Positions 43,124 to 51,656 of a stretch of DNA of 64,000 nucleotides are shown here, one piece after another. The notes beneath the pieces are model-generated. The model saw only the letters and a list, made by a program, of their open reading frames with translations, was not told the origin of the DNA and ran no database searches. The DNA comes from Nitrospirota bacterium (GTDB taxonomy: Bacteria > JACPQY01), in NCBI GenBank assembly GCA_016180645.1, contig JACPAV010000010.1, positions 1-64,000 on the forward strand, read 5' to 3'. Position 1 is the first letter of the stretch. Every line of letters begins with the position of its first letter. The position numbers were made by a program, and so were the translations under genes.

Positions 43124-43795
43124 GTGGAAATCCGCGCTGTATCTTTGTGCAAGTCTTTCCGTCACAAGACAGGTGTAATCGAGGTCCTCAAGGGTCTCGA
43201 TCTGTCGGTGGGCCAGGCGCAGGCCGTGGCCATCATGGGAGCCTCAGGGGCGGGGAAGAGCACGCTCCTTCATATTCTCGGTACGCTGGATCACCCCACC
43301 TCCGGAACGGTGACCTACGATGGCTTGGAGCTGAATGGCCGAAATGGCCAGGATCTGACCCGGTTCCGCAACGAAAATATCGGATTCGTATTCCAAGCCT
43401 TCTTCCTCCTCCCCGAATTTACGGCCCGGGAAAACGTGATGATGCCGGCATTGATCCGGGGCATGACTCCCGCGGAGGCGCAATCCACGGCGGAGGAGAT
43501 CCTGCGGGCGGTCGGTCTCGAAAACAGGTCTCGACACAGGCCGGGCGAGCTTTCAGGCGGCGAGCAACAACGGGTGGCCATCGCGCGTGCGCTGATCCTG
43601 AAACCGCGGATTCTCCTGGCCGATGAACCGACGGGGAATCTCGATCAGAACACGGGGGCTGAAATCTTCGAGCTGCTGCGGAAACTCCAGCACGACGGCG
43701 GGATGACGCTCATCATGGCCACTCACAATCTCCACCTTTCGGCCAGGATGGACGTGGCTTACCGGCTGGAGGGCGGCAAGCTTCAGCCCGCCTGA
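43124..43795 (+). CDS. LolD/MacB-type ABC transporter ATP-binding protein
   Basis: 223 residues from a GTG. Walker A is GASGAGKST. The Q-loop region IGFVFQAFFLLPEFTARENV, with the LLPEFTA element, is characteristic of LolD. The signature is ELSGGEQQRVAIARAL and Walker B is ILLADEPTGNLD, followed by the H-loop MATHN. LolD powers release of lipoproteins from the inner membrane with LolC/E; MacB-type exporters use a close relative. No permease gene is adjacent, so the partner must be elsewhere. Its TGA marks the start of a long heptamer array reaching to mnmA. Confidence 0.88.
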   Translation: MEIRAVSLCKSFRHKTGVIEVLKGLDLSVGQAQAVAIMGASGAGKSTLLHILGTLDHPTSGTVTYDGLELNGRNGQDLTRFRNENIGFVFQAFFLLPEFTARENVMMPALIRGMTPAEAQSTAEEILRAVGLENRSRHRPGELSGGEQQRVAIARALILKPRILLADEPTGNLDQNTGAEIFELLRKLQHDGGMTLIMATHNLHLSARMDVAYRLEGGKLQPA

Positions 43796-43798
43796 TCA

Positions 43799-43895
43799 GC
43801 GGTCGGGGGTCGGCGTTCAGAGGTCCGGAACCAGGAACCAGGAACCAGGAACCAGGAACCAGGAACCAGGAACCAGGAACTAGGAACTAGGAACC
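43799..43895. repeat. Long heptamer array, mainly AGGAACC, upstream of mnmA
   Basis: It begins GCGGTCG, GGGGTCG, GCGTTCA, GAGGTCC, then about eight AGGAACC-phase units and three with CT for CC. It starts within a few bases of the stop of the LolD-like gene and ends 22 bases before the mnmA ATG. Confidence 0.95.
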
Positions 43896-43903
43896 TTCCC
43901 ACG

Positions 43904-43909
43904 TATACT
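43904..43909 (+). promoter_or_regulatory. -10 element of mnmA
   Basis: TATACT ends 8 bases before the mnmA ATG at 43918. The expected -35 position falls inside the AGGAACC array and has no good TTGACA match. This suggests a leaderless mRNA whose upstream element is repeat DNA. Confidence 0.4.
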
Positions 43910-43917
43910 TTCCAGCC

Positions 43918-45012
43918 ATGCTGAAGGAACGTATCGCCGTGCTCATGAGCGGCGGAGTCGACAGCTCCGTCGCCGCCGCCCTGCTCAAGGAACAGGGACA
44001 TGACCCTATCGGCCTCACCTACAACATCGGTCCCTCGCGAGTTCACGGAATCGCGGGTTCACGGGATCACGGTTCACGCTGCTGCGGCATGGACGACATG
44101 ACCGATGCCGCGACCATCGCATCCCAACTTGGAATTCCCCACTATGTCCTCAATGTCCGGGATTCGTTCGCGCGCGGGGTCATCGGAGATTTCGTCGAGA
44201 GCTACCTGAAGGGCGAAACTCCGCTGCCCTGCGCCCACTGCAACACGCGGGTGAAGTGGGGAGAAATGGCCGATCGGGCCAGGGAGATGGGGGCGAGCCG
44301 CATGGCCACGGGGCACTATGCAAAAGTCGATTGGGATGCGTCGCGAGGCCGGCACGTATTGAAGCGGGCCATGGATCTTGAGAAGGATCAGTCCTACTTT
44401 CTTTTCGGCCTCAGCCAGGAGCAACTTGCGTCCGCGATCTTTCCGCTTGGGGACCTCACCAAGCCCGAAGTTCGTGAGCGCGCCGAGGCGTTGGGGTTGG
44501 TCGTCTCCGACAAGAAGGACAGCCAGGAGCTTTGCTTCGTTTCCTCCGGCCACTACTCCGAAGTCATTGCGCCTCACGCCTCACGCCTCACGCCTCACGC
44601 CGCCGGAGAGATTGTGGATGTCTCCGGCGCCGTCCTCGGCACTCACGACGGCTTCTTCAAATTCACCGTGGGGCAGCGGCGGGGTCTCGGACTGAACGGC
44701 GGACCTTACTACGTGAAATCCATCGATTCCGCCACGAGGAAGGTCGTGGTCGGCAACGCGGATTCCACATTGACCGACAGCCTGACGGCTCGTGATCCCA
44801 ATCTGATCGGCTACGAGTCTTGGGAGTCAGTGGGGAGGGTTCGCGCCCGAGTTCGATACCGGCACAAAGGCGAATGGGGTTCGGTGCGATGGGACGGCCA
44901 AAGACTGAAGGTGGAGTTTGAAAATCCGGTTCGAGCCGTTGCGCCGGGGCAAGCCGTGGTCTTCTACCGCGAGGATGAAATCGTGGGCGGAGCGTGGATC
45001 ACACCGGGATGA
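43918..45012 (+). CDS. mnmA: tRNA-specific 2-thiouridylase MnmA with two repeat insertions
   Basis: 364 residues. The PP-loop is LMSGGVDSSVAAALLKEQG; the catalytic cysteines are in PLPCAHCNTRVKWG and SQELCFVSSGHY, the DxxYFL-type element is KDQSYFLFGLSQEQL and GQRRGLGLNGGPYYV follows. It thiolates U34 of tRNA for Glu, Gln and Lys. Two stretches look foreign: VHGIAGSRDHGSRC at ~residues 41-54 (44036-44080, TTCACGG-type repeats) and IAPHASRLTPHAAGE at ~218-232 (44571-44603, four CTCACGC units). Both preserve frame and lie in loops beside conserved blocks. Confidence 0.95.
   Translation: MLKERIAVLMSGGVDSSVAAALLKEQGHDPIGLTYNIGPSRVHGIAGSRDHGSRCCGMDDMTDAATIASQLGIPHYVLNVRDSFARGVIGDFVESYLKGETPLPCAHCNTRVKWGEMADRAREMGASRMATGHYAKVDWDASRGRHVLKRAMDLEKDQSYFLFGLSQEQLASAIFPLGDLTKPEVRERAEALGLVVSDKKDSQELCFVSSGHYSEVIAPHASRLTPHAAGEIVDVSGAVLGTHDGFFKFTVGQRRGLGLNGGPYYVKSIDSATRKVVVGNADSTLTDSLTARDPNLIGYESWESVGRVRARVRYRHKGEWGSVRWDGQRLKVEFENPVRAVAPGQAVVFYREDEIVGGAWITPG
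44036..44080. repeat. Degenerate TTCACGG repeat in mnmA
   Basis: TTCACGG, AATCGCG, GGTTCAC, GGGATCA, CGGTTCA, CGC within the coding frame. The period is close to 7 but less regular than elsewhere. Confidence 0.6.
44571..44603. repeat. Heptamer array GCCTCAC in mnmA
   Basis: Four exact GCCTCAC units in frame, encoding PHASRLTPHA. Confidence 0.95.
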
Positions 45013-45043
45013 GCGTTCAGCAGTCAGCGGTCAGCCTTCAGCC
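45010..45043. repeat. Heptamer array GTCAGCG-type after mnmA
   Basis: GCGTTCA, GCAGTCA, GCGGTCA, GCCTTCA, GCCCGAA directly after the mnmA stop; the TGA overlaps the first phase. Confidence 0.8.
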
Positions 45044-45079
45044 CGAAGTCATCTGGAATAGCCACGTGACTATAGTCCT

Positions 45080-45113
45080 AGAGCTGAAAGCTGATTGCTG
45101 ATGGCTGAAAGCT
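45080..45113. repeat. Heptamer array GCTGAAA/GCTGATT at the mtaB start
   Basis: GCTGAAA, GCTGATT, GCTGATG, GCTGAAA, GCT. The mtaB ATG is formed inside the third/fourth unit. Just upstream, CACGTG and the perfect palindrome GACTATAGTC (45068-45077) may hold a promoter or operator. Confidence 0.85.
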
Positions 45114-46507
45114 CAAACACAACGTTCACCGTCATCTCCATGGGCTGCCGCACGAATTATTCCGATTCCCAGGCGCTCAAGCAGAAACTGGCGGCCGAAG
45201 GGTTGCGATACGTTCCCTTCGCGCCGGGGATCCCTGCCGATCTGTATGTAATCAATACCTGCACCGTGACCTCCCGCGCAGACTTCGATTCGCGGTCATG
45301 GGTTCGCAAGGCGAAGCAGTGGAATCCCGACTCAACTGTTGTGGCCACGGGATGCTATGCGCAAATTCAGAGCGCCAAGCTTCTTGGGGCAGGTGCGGAC
45401 TTGGTGCTCGGCAATCTGGAGAAGGATAGGATTGGAGAGGTTCTGCGCCTCGCTCTGGAGGACAGGCGCCCGGTCGTGAGCGAGAAAATCAGGCGAAAGG
45501 GTATTCCCTTCGCAACGGGGACGTCCGACGACCAGGATCGAACCCGGCCCGTCCTCAAACTCCAGGATGGCTGCGATCAGTGTTGCAGTTTCTGCATCAT
45601 TCCCACCACGCGCGGGCACTCCCGAAGCCTCCCTCCGGACGCGGCGGTCGAGCAGTACAGGAGACTCGTCGGACTGGGCGCCCGGGAAGTGGTTCTCTCG
45701 GGTATCAATCTCTCTTCATATGGAGAGGACCTCGTGCCCCGAACAACGCTCGCGGACCTCCTGAACCGCTTCGAGGGGGAAAAAGATGGCGCCTGGATCC
45801 GCATCAGTTCGATCGAGCCGAGCGGATTGACCGAAGACCTTCTGGCGGTCATCCGGTCGAGCCGAAAAATTTGCCCCCATTTCCACGTGCCGCTTCAGAG
45901 CGGCGATTCGGAAGTGCTCGAGCGAATGAATCGGCCATATTCGATTGAAAAATATGAGGAGAAGATCCGCGCCCTGGCCAATGTCCGGATTGCGGCCCGG
46001 CGGGATGCCGGCCGTACTCTCGACGTTTCCGGTGGACAGGAAGTCCATGATAGCGGTGAGAGTGAAATGTGCATCGGCACGGATGTGATGGTGGGCTTTC
46101 CTGGGGAGTCGGAGGCGCAATTCGAAAACACCCTGCGCGCGGTCGAGGGCCTGCCTTTCGCCTACCTGCACGTGTTTCCCTATTCCGTACGTTCGGGTAC
46201 CAAGGCAGCGAAAATGAAGGGCCTCGTCGACCGGAAAACGCGCCAACGCCGGTCCACAACGATGTCCCGTCTCGGAGATCGGAAGAGAACGGAATTCCTC
46301 CAACGGCAAGTGGGTTTCGTCCATGAAGCATTGGTCGAATCTCGCGGGAAACGGCCAGCAGAGTGGCGGGCCACGACGCGGAACTATATCCGGATGTCCT
46401 TCTCCGGTTCGGGCGATCTGCGAAATCGGATTGTGAAACTTCGGGGGTTGTCCGTTGAGGGCGTGCGTTTGCATGCAGCTATGGTTCATGAGGAATCTGG
46501 CCACTGA
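45101..46507 (+). CDS. mtaB: MiaB-like tRNA methylthiotransferase (MtaB type)
   Basis: 468 residues from the ATG at 45101, itself inside a GCTGATG-type heptamer array. The N-terminal UPF0004 domain has SMGCRTNYSDSQ, INTCTVTSRADFDSR and VVATGCYAQ, giving the three Cys of the auxiliary 4Fe-4S cluster. The radical SAM motif is DGCDQCCSFCIIPTTRG (CxxxCxxC). LQSGDSEVLERMNRPYS and GTDVMVGFPGESEAQFENTL follow, with a TRAM-like C-terminus. MtaB adds 2-methylthio to t6A37 of tRNA. An extra ~25-residue segment (ARRDAGRTLDVSGGQEVHDS) precedes GTDVMVGFPG. recO overlaps the 3' end by 20 bases. Confidence 0.9.
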   Translation: MAESSNTTFTVISMGCRTNYSDSQALKQKLAAEGLRYVPFAPGIPADLYVINTCTVTSRADFDSRSWVRKAKQWNPDSTVVATGCYAQIQSAKLLGAGADLVLGNLEKDRIGEVLRLALEDRRPVVSEKIRRKGIPFATGTSDDQDRTRPVLKLQDGCDQCCSFCIIPTTRGHSRSLPPDAAVEQYRRLVGLGAREVVLSGINLSSYGEDLVPRTTLADLLNRFEGEKDGAWIRISSIEPSGLTEDLLAVIRSSRKICPHFHVPLQSGDSEVLERMNRPYSIEKYEEKIRALANVRIAARRDAGRTLDVSGGQEVHDSGESEMCIGTDVMVGFPGESEAQFENTLRAVEGLPFAYLHVFPYSVRSGTKAAKMKGLVDRKTRQRRSTTMSRLGDRKRTEFLQRQVGFVHEALVESRGKRPAEWRATTRNYIRMSFSGSGDLRNRIVKLRGLSVEGVRLHAAMVHEESGH

Positions 46508-47321
46508 AGCGATTGTCCTCAAAGCGACTCCTTTCGGCGAGTCGGACCGTCTGGTCACTCTATTCACGCGCGAGGCCGGTCTTCTTTCGGCCATGGCCAA
46601 GGGTGCGCAACGGAGCCGGAAGCGTTTCGGTGGTACGCTGGACTCTCTCTCGAAAGTGCAGGCGATGGTCCAGTGGCGGAAATCGAATGCGATGCCGCTC
46701 CTCGCGGCGGCATCCCTCGTCGATTTTGGATTGGGCATTCGATCGGATCTGCGGCGTGTGGCCCAGGCTTCCTATATGGGCGAGCTCATTTGGCGTGGTT
46801 CGAAGCCGGGCGTGAGGATGATGGACCTCTACGATGCCTGTTGCCTCGTCCTCGGCCGACTGGCGGCGGAGGGACCGGAGCCGGATACTCTCGCGTGGTT
46901 TCTGCTGAAACTTCAGACCGCCCACGGCTATCGGCCCAAACTCGATGTCTGCTCGATCTGTCAGGGTCCCATCGGGGCGCCCAACGGAAATCGAGGGCCA
47001 CGAACCACGAGCCACGATGAAGTGCCCATGAGCTACAAAAGCGGCGGCGTCGTTTGCTCCCGCTGTGCGGATCGTGCGGAAATCAATATGCAACTCCCCG
47101 TTGGCGCTCTCTCCTGGCTCCAGTCTCTTTCCAATCCCGCCGTCGCTGCTTGTCTCCCGTCGCCTCACGCCTCACCCTTCACGGCTAACGACTTGCGACT
47201 CACGGCTCACGAGCAGCGTGCTGCTCAGCAATTCCTCCACCGTTTCATTCTCTTTCATCTTGAGTTCCAACCCGCCTCATGGCGCTGGTGGCATCGGATC
47301 GTTGAAAGAACCGAGGCCTGA
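46488..47321 (+). CDS. recO: DNA repair protein RecO with repeat-derived insertions
   Basis: 277 residues from the ATG at 46488. The OB-fold N-terminus is NLATEAIVLKATPFGESDRL, LFTREAGLLSAMAKGAQRSR. A helical domain and a zinc motif with CSICQGPIG and CSRCADRAE follow. RecO loads RecA with RecR and anneals single strands. Two segments are repeat-encoded: NGNRGPRTTSHDE between the Cys pairs (GGGCCAC, GAACCAC, GAGCCAC units) and PHASPFTANDLRLTAHE (eight CGCCTCA-type units at 47161-47214). The second is followed by a perfect GAGCAGC-GT-GCTGCTC hairpin. The stop also lies in repeat-like sequence. Confidence 0.9.
   Translation: MRNLATEAIVLKATPFGESDRLVTLFTREAGLLSAMAKGAQRSRKRFGGTLDSLSKVQAMVQWRKSNAMPLLAAASLVDFGLGIRSDLRRVAQASYMGELIWRGSKPGVRMMDLYDACCLVLGRLAAEGPEPDTLAWFLLKLQTAHGYRPKLDVCSICQGPIGAPNGNRGPRTTSHDEVPMSYKSGGVVCSRCADRAEINMQLPVGALSWLQSLSNPAVAACLPSPHASPFTANDLRLTAHEQRAAQQFLHRFILFHLEFQPASWRWWHRIVERTEA
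46993..47020. repeat. Heptamer array GGGCCAC/GAACCAC in recO
   Basis: GGGCCAC, GAACCAC, GAGCCAC, GATGAAG in frame between the Cys pairs of the zinc motif. Confidence 0.8.
47161..47226. repeat. Heptamer array CGCCTCA/CGACTCA plus hairpin in recO
   Basis: CGCCTCA, CGCCTCA, CCCTTCA, CGGCTAA, CGACTTG, CGACTCA, CGGCTCA, CGAG, then GAGCAGC-GT-GCTGCTC (47211-47226). All of it is translated in recO. Confidence 0.9.
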
Positions 47322-47348
47322 GGTATGAGGGCCGATGTGGATTCCTGC

Positions 47349-47375
47349 ACTCAGTCCTCAGTCCTCGGTCCTGGG
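47349..47375. repeat. Heptamer array CCTCAGT between recO and argS
   Basis: CACTCAGT, CCTCAGT, CCTCGGT, CCTGGGG. It ends eight bases before the argS ATG. Confidence 0.8.
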
Positions 47376-47383
47376 GGCTGGAT

Positions 47384-49081
<1,698 letters not shown>

Positions 49082-49094
49082 CCCCCCGAATGAA

Positions 49095-49122
49095 GTCATC
49101 CTGAGCGAAGCGAAGGATCTCT
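49095..49122. repeat. Interspersed GTCATCCTGAGCGAAGCGAA motif
   Basis: The sequence GTCATCCTGAGCGAAGCGAA continues GGATCTCT right after argS. I recognise it as a short motif that recurs between genes in many unrelated bacterial assemblies and whose antisense reads SFASLRMT. Its nature is not established to my knowledge. Confidence 0.5.
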
Positions 49123-49162
49123 CGGATGAACCGAAAATGCGGTTTTCTATCGGGATAGCTTG

Positions 49163-49171
49163 TGATAAGAT
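49163..49171 (+). promoter_or_regulatory. Extended -10 promoter element
   Basis: TG-A-TAAGAT ends 7 bases before a GTG start at 49179, so the transcript would start at or near the start codon. No clear -35 box is present, as is usual for extended -10 promoters. Confidence 0.4.
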
Positions 49172-49178
49172 CATACCC

Positions 49179-49403
49179 GTGGGTATTAATATCGACGAAG
49201 TGATCGAGAAGGCATTGGAGTCGGCCTTCTCCCGTGCCCTCCAGCAGACCATTGAAGGCAAGGCGGAAATCCTCTTCAAGCGGGCATTCGAGAATGGTTC
49301 TCCTGTAGCCAGGAAGCTCGAACAGAAGATCGAAGAAGGATTTCAGAAGTTCTTCGAGAAAGGTATTCAGTGGGAGAAGAAGAAAACCGGTTTCAAGAAA
49401 TGA
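49179..49403 (+). CDS. Small helical charged protein, unknown
   Basis: 74 residues from a GTG placed just after an extended -10 element; an ATG at 49137 would add 14 residues. The protein is Lys/Glu-rich and strongly helical (INIDEVIEKALESAFSRALQ, RKLEQKIEEGFQKFFEKGIQ), with no Cys or membrane segment. It may form an amphipathic helical hairpin. It lies between argS and the SPOR protein; no family is recognised. Confidence 0.55.
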   Translation: MGINIDEVIEKALESAFSRALQQTIEGKAEILFKRAFENGSPVARKLEQKIEEGFQKFFEKGIQWEKKKTGFKK

Positions 49404-49410
49404 GATCCTT

Positions 49411-49434
49411 CAATTCACGATTGACGATTCACGA
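49411..49434. repeat. Heptamer array ATTCACG upstream of the SPOR gene
   Basis: ATTCACG, ATTGACG, ATTCACG, ACC leads into the second hairpin element; one more TTCACGATTCA unit follows it at 49486-49496. Confidence 0.85.
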
Positions 49435-49485
49435 CCCCCAGGAAGGGGGAAGTGCCGCGGGAGGGCAGGAGCCCGGAGCGGCCGG
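49435..49485. repeat. 51-base double-hairpin element, copy 2
   Basis: CCCCC-aggaa-GGGGG, then GCCGC-ggga-GGGC-agga-GCCC-gga-GCGGC. 48 of 51 bases match copy 1. Here it lies in the 5' leader of the SPOR gene. Confidence 0.9.
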
Positions 49486-49496
49486 TTCACGATTCA

Positions 49497-50216
49497 ATGG
49501 CTGACAACATCGGTCGAACCAGTTCGCGTTACGAATTCAGCGCCGATCCGAAGCAATTCGCGCTCCTGCTTGGAGTCGCGGGCCTTTTCGTGGTCGTTGT
49601 TTTCTTTTCCGGAGTTCTTGTCGGGAACATCGTGGCGAAACGACAGGCCAGGCCAACGCTGGCATCGGCGACCGTGCCGGGTGAGGCGGGCGACAAGAAA
49701 AGCGGGGCGATCGACGAAGAGCGGATTTTGAAGGAGTTGGATGCCTCCGCGGCTCCGGAGCCGGGAATGGCGACTCCTCCCGTTGAGTCCGCGCCGCTCC
49801 CCATGGCCGAGCCTGAGCCACCCACCCGGGAGGCAGCTCCACCGCAGATCAAACGGGAGGTTGTGGAACTCACGCCTCCGCCGCCGGTCCGGAAACCGAA
49901 ACCAACATTCGTCCCCTCCGTGAAACCCAAACCAGCTCCCTCACTTGCCACTCGCCACTCGCCACTCGCCACCGGCTCAAGCTACTACTCCGTCCAAGTC
50001 GCCGCCTTCCGGGAGCGGCCGCTGGCGGACCGATTCGCGAACAATTTGAAATCGAAAGCCTACGAAGCGTACGTTGTAAAGGCCAACCTGCCGAGCGGAT
50101 TGTGGTACCGTGTTCGCGTCGGCAAGGTTACTTCCGAGGCGCAAGCCCAGTCCCTCCACTCCAAGCTCGTCAACCGCGAAAAACTCGCCGGCATCATCGT
50201 CCACGAAGGCCGGTAG
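49497..50216 (+). CDS. SPOR-domain inner-membrane protein
   Basis: 239 residues. A short cytoplasmic N-terminus is followed by one transmembrane helix (LLLGVAGLFVVVVFFSGVLV), a Pro/Glu-rich periplasmic linker and a C-terminal SPOR domain (YYSVQVAAFRERPLADRFAN, GLWYRVRVGKVTSEAQAQSL). SPOR domains bind denuded septal peptidoglycan, so a FtsN/DedD-like role in cell division is likely. The linker contains SLATRHSPLATGS, encoded by CACTCGC heptamers at 49944-49975. The ATG at 49497 lies 11 bases after the second 51-base hairpin element, so that element is in the 5' leader. Confidence 0.85.
   Translation: MADNIGRTSSRYEFSADPKQFALLLGVAGLFVVVVFFSGVLVGNIVAKRQARPTLASATVPGEAGDKKSGAIDEERILKELDASAAPEPGMATPPVESAPLPMAEPEPPTREAAPPQIKREVVELTPPPPVRKPKPTFVPSVKPKPAPSLATRHSPLATGSSYYSVQVAAFRERPLADRFANNLKSKAYEAYVVKANLPSGLWYRVRVGKVTSEAQAQSLHSKLVNREKLAGIIVHEGR
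49944..49975. repeat. Heptamer array CACTCGC in the SPOR gene
   Basis: CACTTGC, CACTCGC, CACTCGC, CACTCGC, CACCGGC in frame, encoding LATRHSPLATGS in the linker before the SPOR domain. Confidence 0.95.
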
Positions 50217-50288
50217 CCCGCCTGCGGCCTTCACCAGGCTTGCTCGTGCCTGTTTGAAGCGTCCGGGTCTTCATGTCAGGATGAAAGG

Positions 50289-50810
50289 GTGAGCCGTCAA
50301 GATCCGAACCGGAGAGAACACAGCGCAAGACTGGAGGAACTGGCGCGGGCGTTCGCTGAAGCCTTGGTTCGGGACTGGAAAGATCGCCTCCTGTCCGTTG
50401 TGCTCTACGGCTCGGTCGCGCGTGGCGAAGCCGAGAAGCACTCGGACATCGATGTCTTGGTCACGGGTGATCCCATTCCGACGCCGTATGACCAGAGACT
50501 CCACCTGATCCGTTCCGCTGAAGCTTCCGTCGAGCCTCTGAAGTCCCGCCTCGTGGGCCAAGGTTACTTCGCCGAATTGGCCGTGCTGATCAAGCGAAAG
50601 GAGGACATCGACTGGCACACGCCGATCCTTCTTGACATCACGGAGGACGGCAGGATCCTCTACGACCGTGGTGACTACATGAAAATGACACTGGACGTGA
50701 TCCGGTCCCGGCTGAAAGCACTCGGCTCGAAGCGAATTCACCTTCCGGACGGGACATGGTTCTGGGATCTGAAACCTGACTACAAGCCGGGCGACATCAT
50801 CGAGATATGA
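50289..50810 (+). CDS. MNT-type nucleotidyltransferase
   Basis: 173 residues from a GTG. The catalytic motif VVLYGSVARGEAEKHSDIDV contains GSxARG and DxD, the minimal nucleotidyltransferase signature. A third acidic strand may be EDIDWHTPILLD. In HEPN/MNT pairs, MNT proteins AMPylate or otherwise adenylylate the HEPN ribonuclease and silence it. The next gene, overlapping by ATGA, is HEPN-like, so the pair is a probable toxin-antitoxin module. The longer C-terminus (GTWFWDLKPDYKPGDIIEI) is shared by many stand-alone MNT proteins. Confidence 0.88.
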   Translation: MSRQDPNRREHSARLEELARAFAEALVRDWKDRLLSVVLYGSVARGEAEKHSDIDVLVTGDPIPTPYDQRLHLIRSAEASVEPLKSRLVGQGYFAELAVLIKRKEDIDWHTPILLDITEDGRILYDRGDYMKMTLDVIRSRLKALGSKRIHLPDGTWFWDLKPDYKPGDIIEI

Positions 50811-51232
50811 CCAATCACGAGATCTGGCGAAATCTCTTCTCACACGGCGAAGACATGATCCGAACGGTGGAGACGGCGCATGCGGACGCAAAATGGGCTC
50901 TTGCCGTCCGCTGGGCGCAGGAATCTTTGGAGTTGCTATTGAAGGGCGTCCTGCGATTCCTGGGGATCGAGACACCGAAAACGCATGATCCGGGCAAGGT
51001 CATTCGGTCGTGTCCCGCGCGGTTCTCCGGGTGGAGCCGGGAAGAGATGGACTTTGTGTGCGATCTGTCGGCGTTCCTGCGAGAGTATCGCGAACTGAGT
51101 TTCTGTGGTGACGAAGACAGGCATCTTCCACCCCAGGAGATCATCACCAGGGAAATGGCGAGGCGGGCCGTGGACGGGCTGAAGCGCGCCCATGCCCTTT
51201 GCCTTCGCATCCTGCCCTCCCGACCGGCGTGA
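50807..51232 (+). CDS. HEPN-domain protein, partner of MNT nucleotidyltransferase
   Basis: 141 residues, all-helical: EDMIRTVETAHADAKWALAV, RWAQESLELLLKGVLRFLGI, PKTHDPGKVI, AFLREYRELSFCGDEDRHLP and a final helix MARRAVDGLKRAHALCLRIL. This matches HEPN proteins of the HEPN/MNT family. The canonical RNase motif (R-x4-6-H) is not obvious, so it may be a substrate-binding HEPN rather than an active RNase. The 190-base gap after it (51233-51422) shows no gene, only the promoter of the next operon at its end. Confidence 0.82.
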   Translation: MTNHEIWRNLFSHGEDMIRTVETAHADAKWALAVRWAQESLELLLKGVLRFLGIETPKTHDPGKVIRSCPARFSGWSREEMDFVCDLSAFLREYRELSFCGDEDRHLPPQEIITREMARRAVDGLKRAHALCLRILPSRPA

Positions 51233-51387
51233 TCGCCGCGTCCGCGTGAACTGAAGCGCGAGGGCCGGCATCCGGTGGGGAACGCAGCCTCCTTGAGCCG
51301 GAGACGGACGGGAGCGAGGCGCAGAGGATCGACAAGATGGCCCGCGCTTTCCATTTGAGCCGTGACCGCACCGGGGAACGAAGCCGC

Positions 51388-51415
51388 TTGACCAATCAGA
51401 CTAGACCTGTAGACT
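51388..51415 (+). promoter_or_regulatory. Promoter/operator of the second Phd-VapC operon
   Basis: TTGACC at 51388-51393, 16 bases, TAGACT at 51410-51415, then 7 bases to the ATG. Direct repeats AGACTAGA and AGACTAGT overlap the -10 box, and CTAG pairs frame ACCTGTAGA. They are plausible antitoxin-binding sites. The layout closely resembles the operon at 28825. Confidence 0.55.
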
Positions 51416-51422
51416 AGTAGGT

Positions 51423-51656
51423 ATGAAAGCAAGAGAGATCGGAGCCTTTGAAGCCAAGACGCATCTCTCGGAGGTCTTGGAGGAGGTCCGAAAAGGCCGC
51501 GCGTACGTGATTACGAAACGAGGACGTCCCGTGGCCGAATTGCGCCCACCCACGCTGCCCGACCGCCGGCTCCGGTTCGGTTGCGACAAGGGACGGGTGG
51601 TTCTCGGCTCGGACTTCGATGCGCCCCTTGACGACATGAAGGAGTATTCAAAGTGA
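51423..51656 (+). CDS. Phd-family antitoxin
   Basis: 77 residues: MKAREIGAFEAKTHLSEVLE followed by EVRKGRAYVITKRGRPVAEL is the standard Phd/YefM fold. The tail DFDAPLDDMKEYSK is the usual D/E-rich toxin-binding segment with the consensus xFDxPLxDF-like motif. The stop overlaps the GTG of the VapC gene by four bases. It would repress its own operon through the repeats around the -10 box. Confidence 0.92.
   Translation: MKAREIGAFEAKTHLSEVLEEVRKGRAYVITKRGRPVAELRPPTLPDRRLRFGCDKGRVVLGSDFDAPLDDMKEYSK

Noticed and set aside
43799-43895. Possible CRISPR array in the AGGAACC repeats
   Set aside because: Units are 7 bases in direct tandem with no spacers, and no cas genes are nearby.
43783-44046. Minus-strand frame encoding repeated GSWFLVP
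   Set aside because: It is the antisense reading of the AGGAACC array, which has no stop in any frame; no other protein features.
49452-49496. Start of the SPOR protein inside the hairpin element
   Set aside because: The extra [15 protein letters not shown] is translation of the repeat element; the ATG at 49497 opens a normal SPOR-protein N-terminus.
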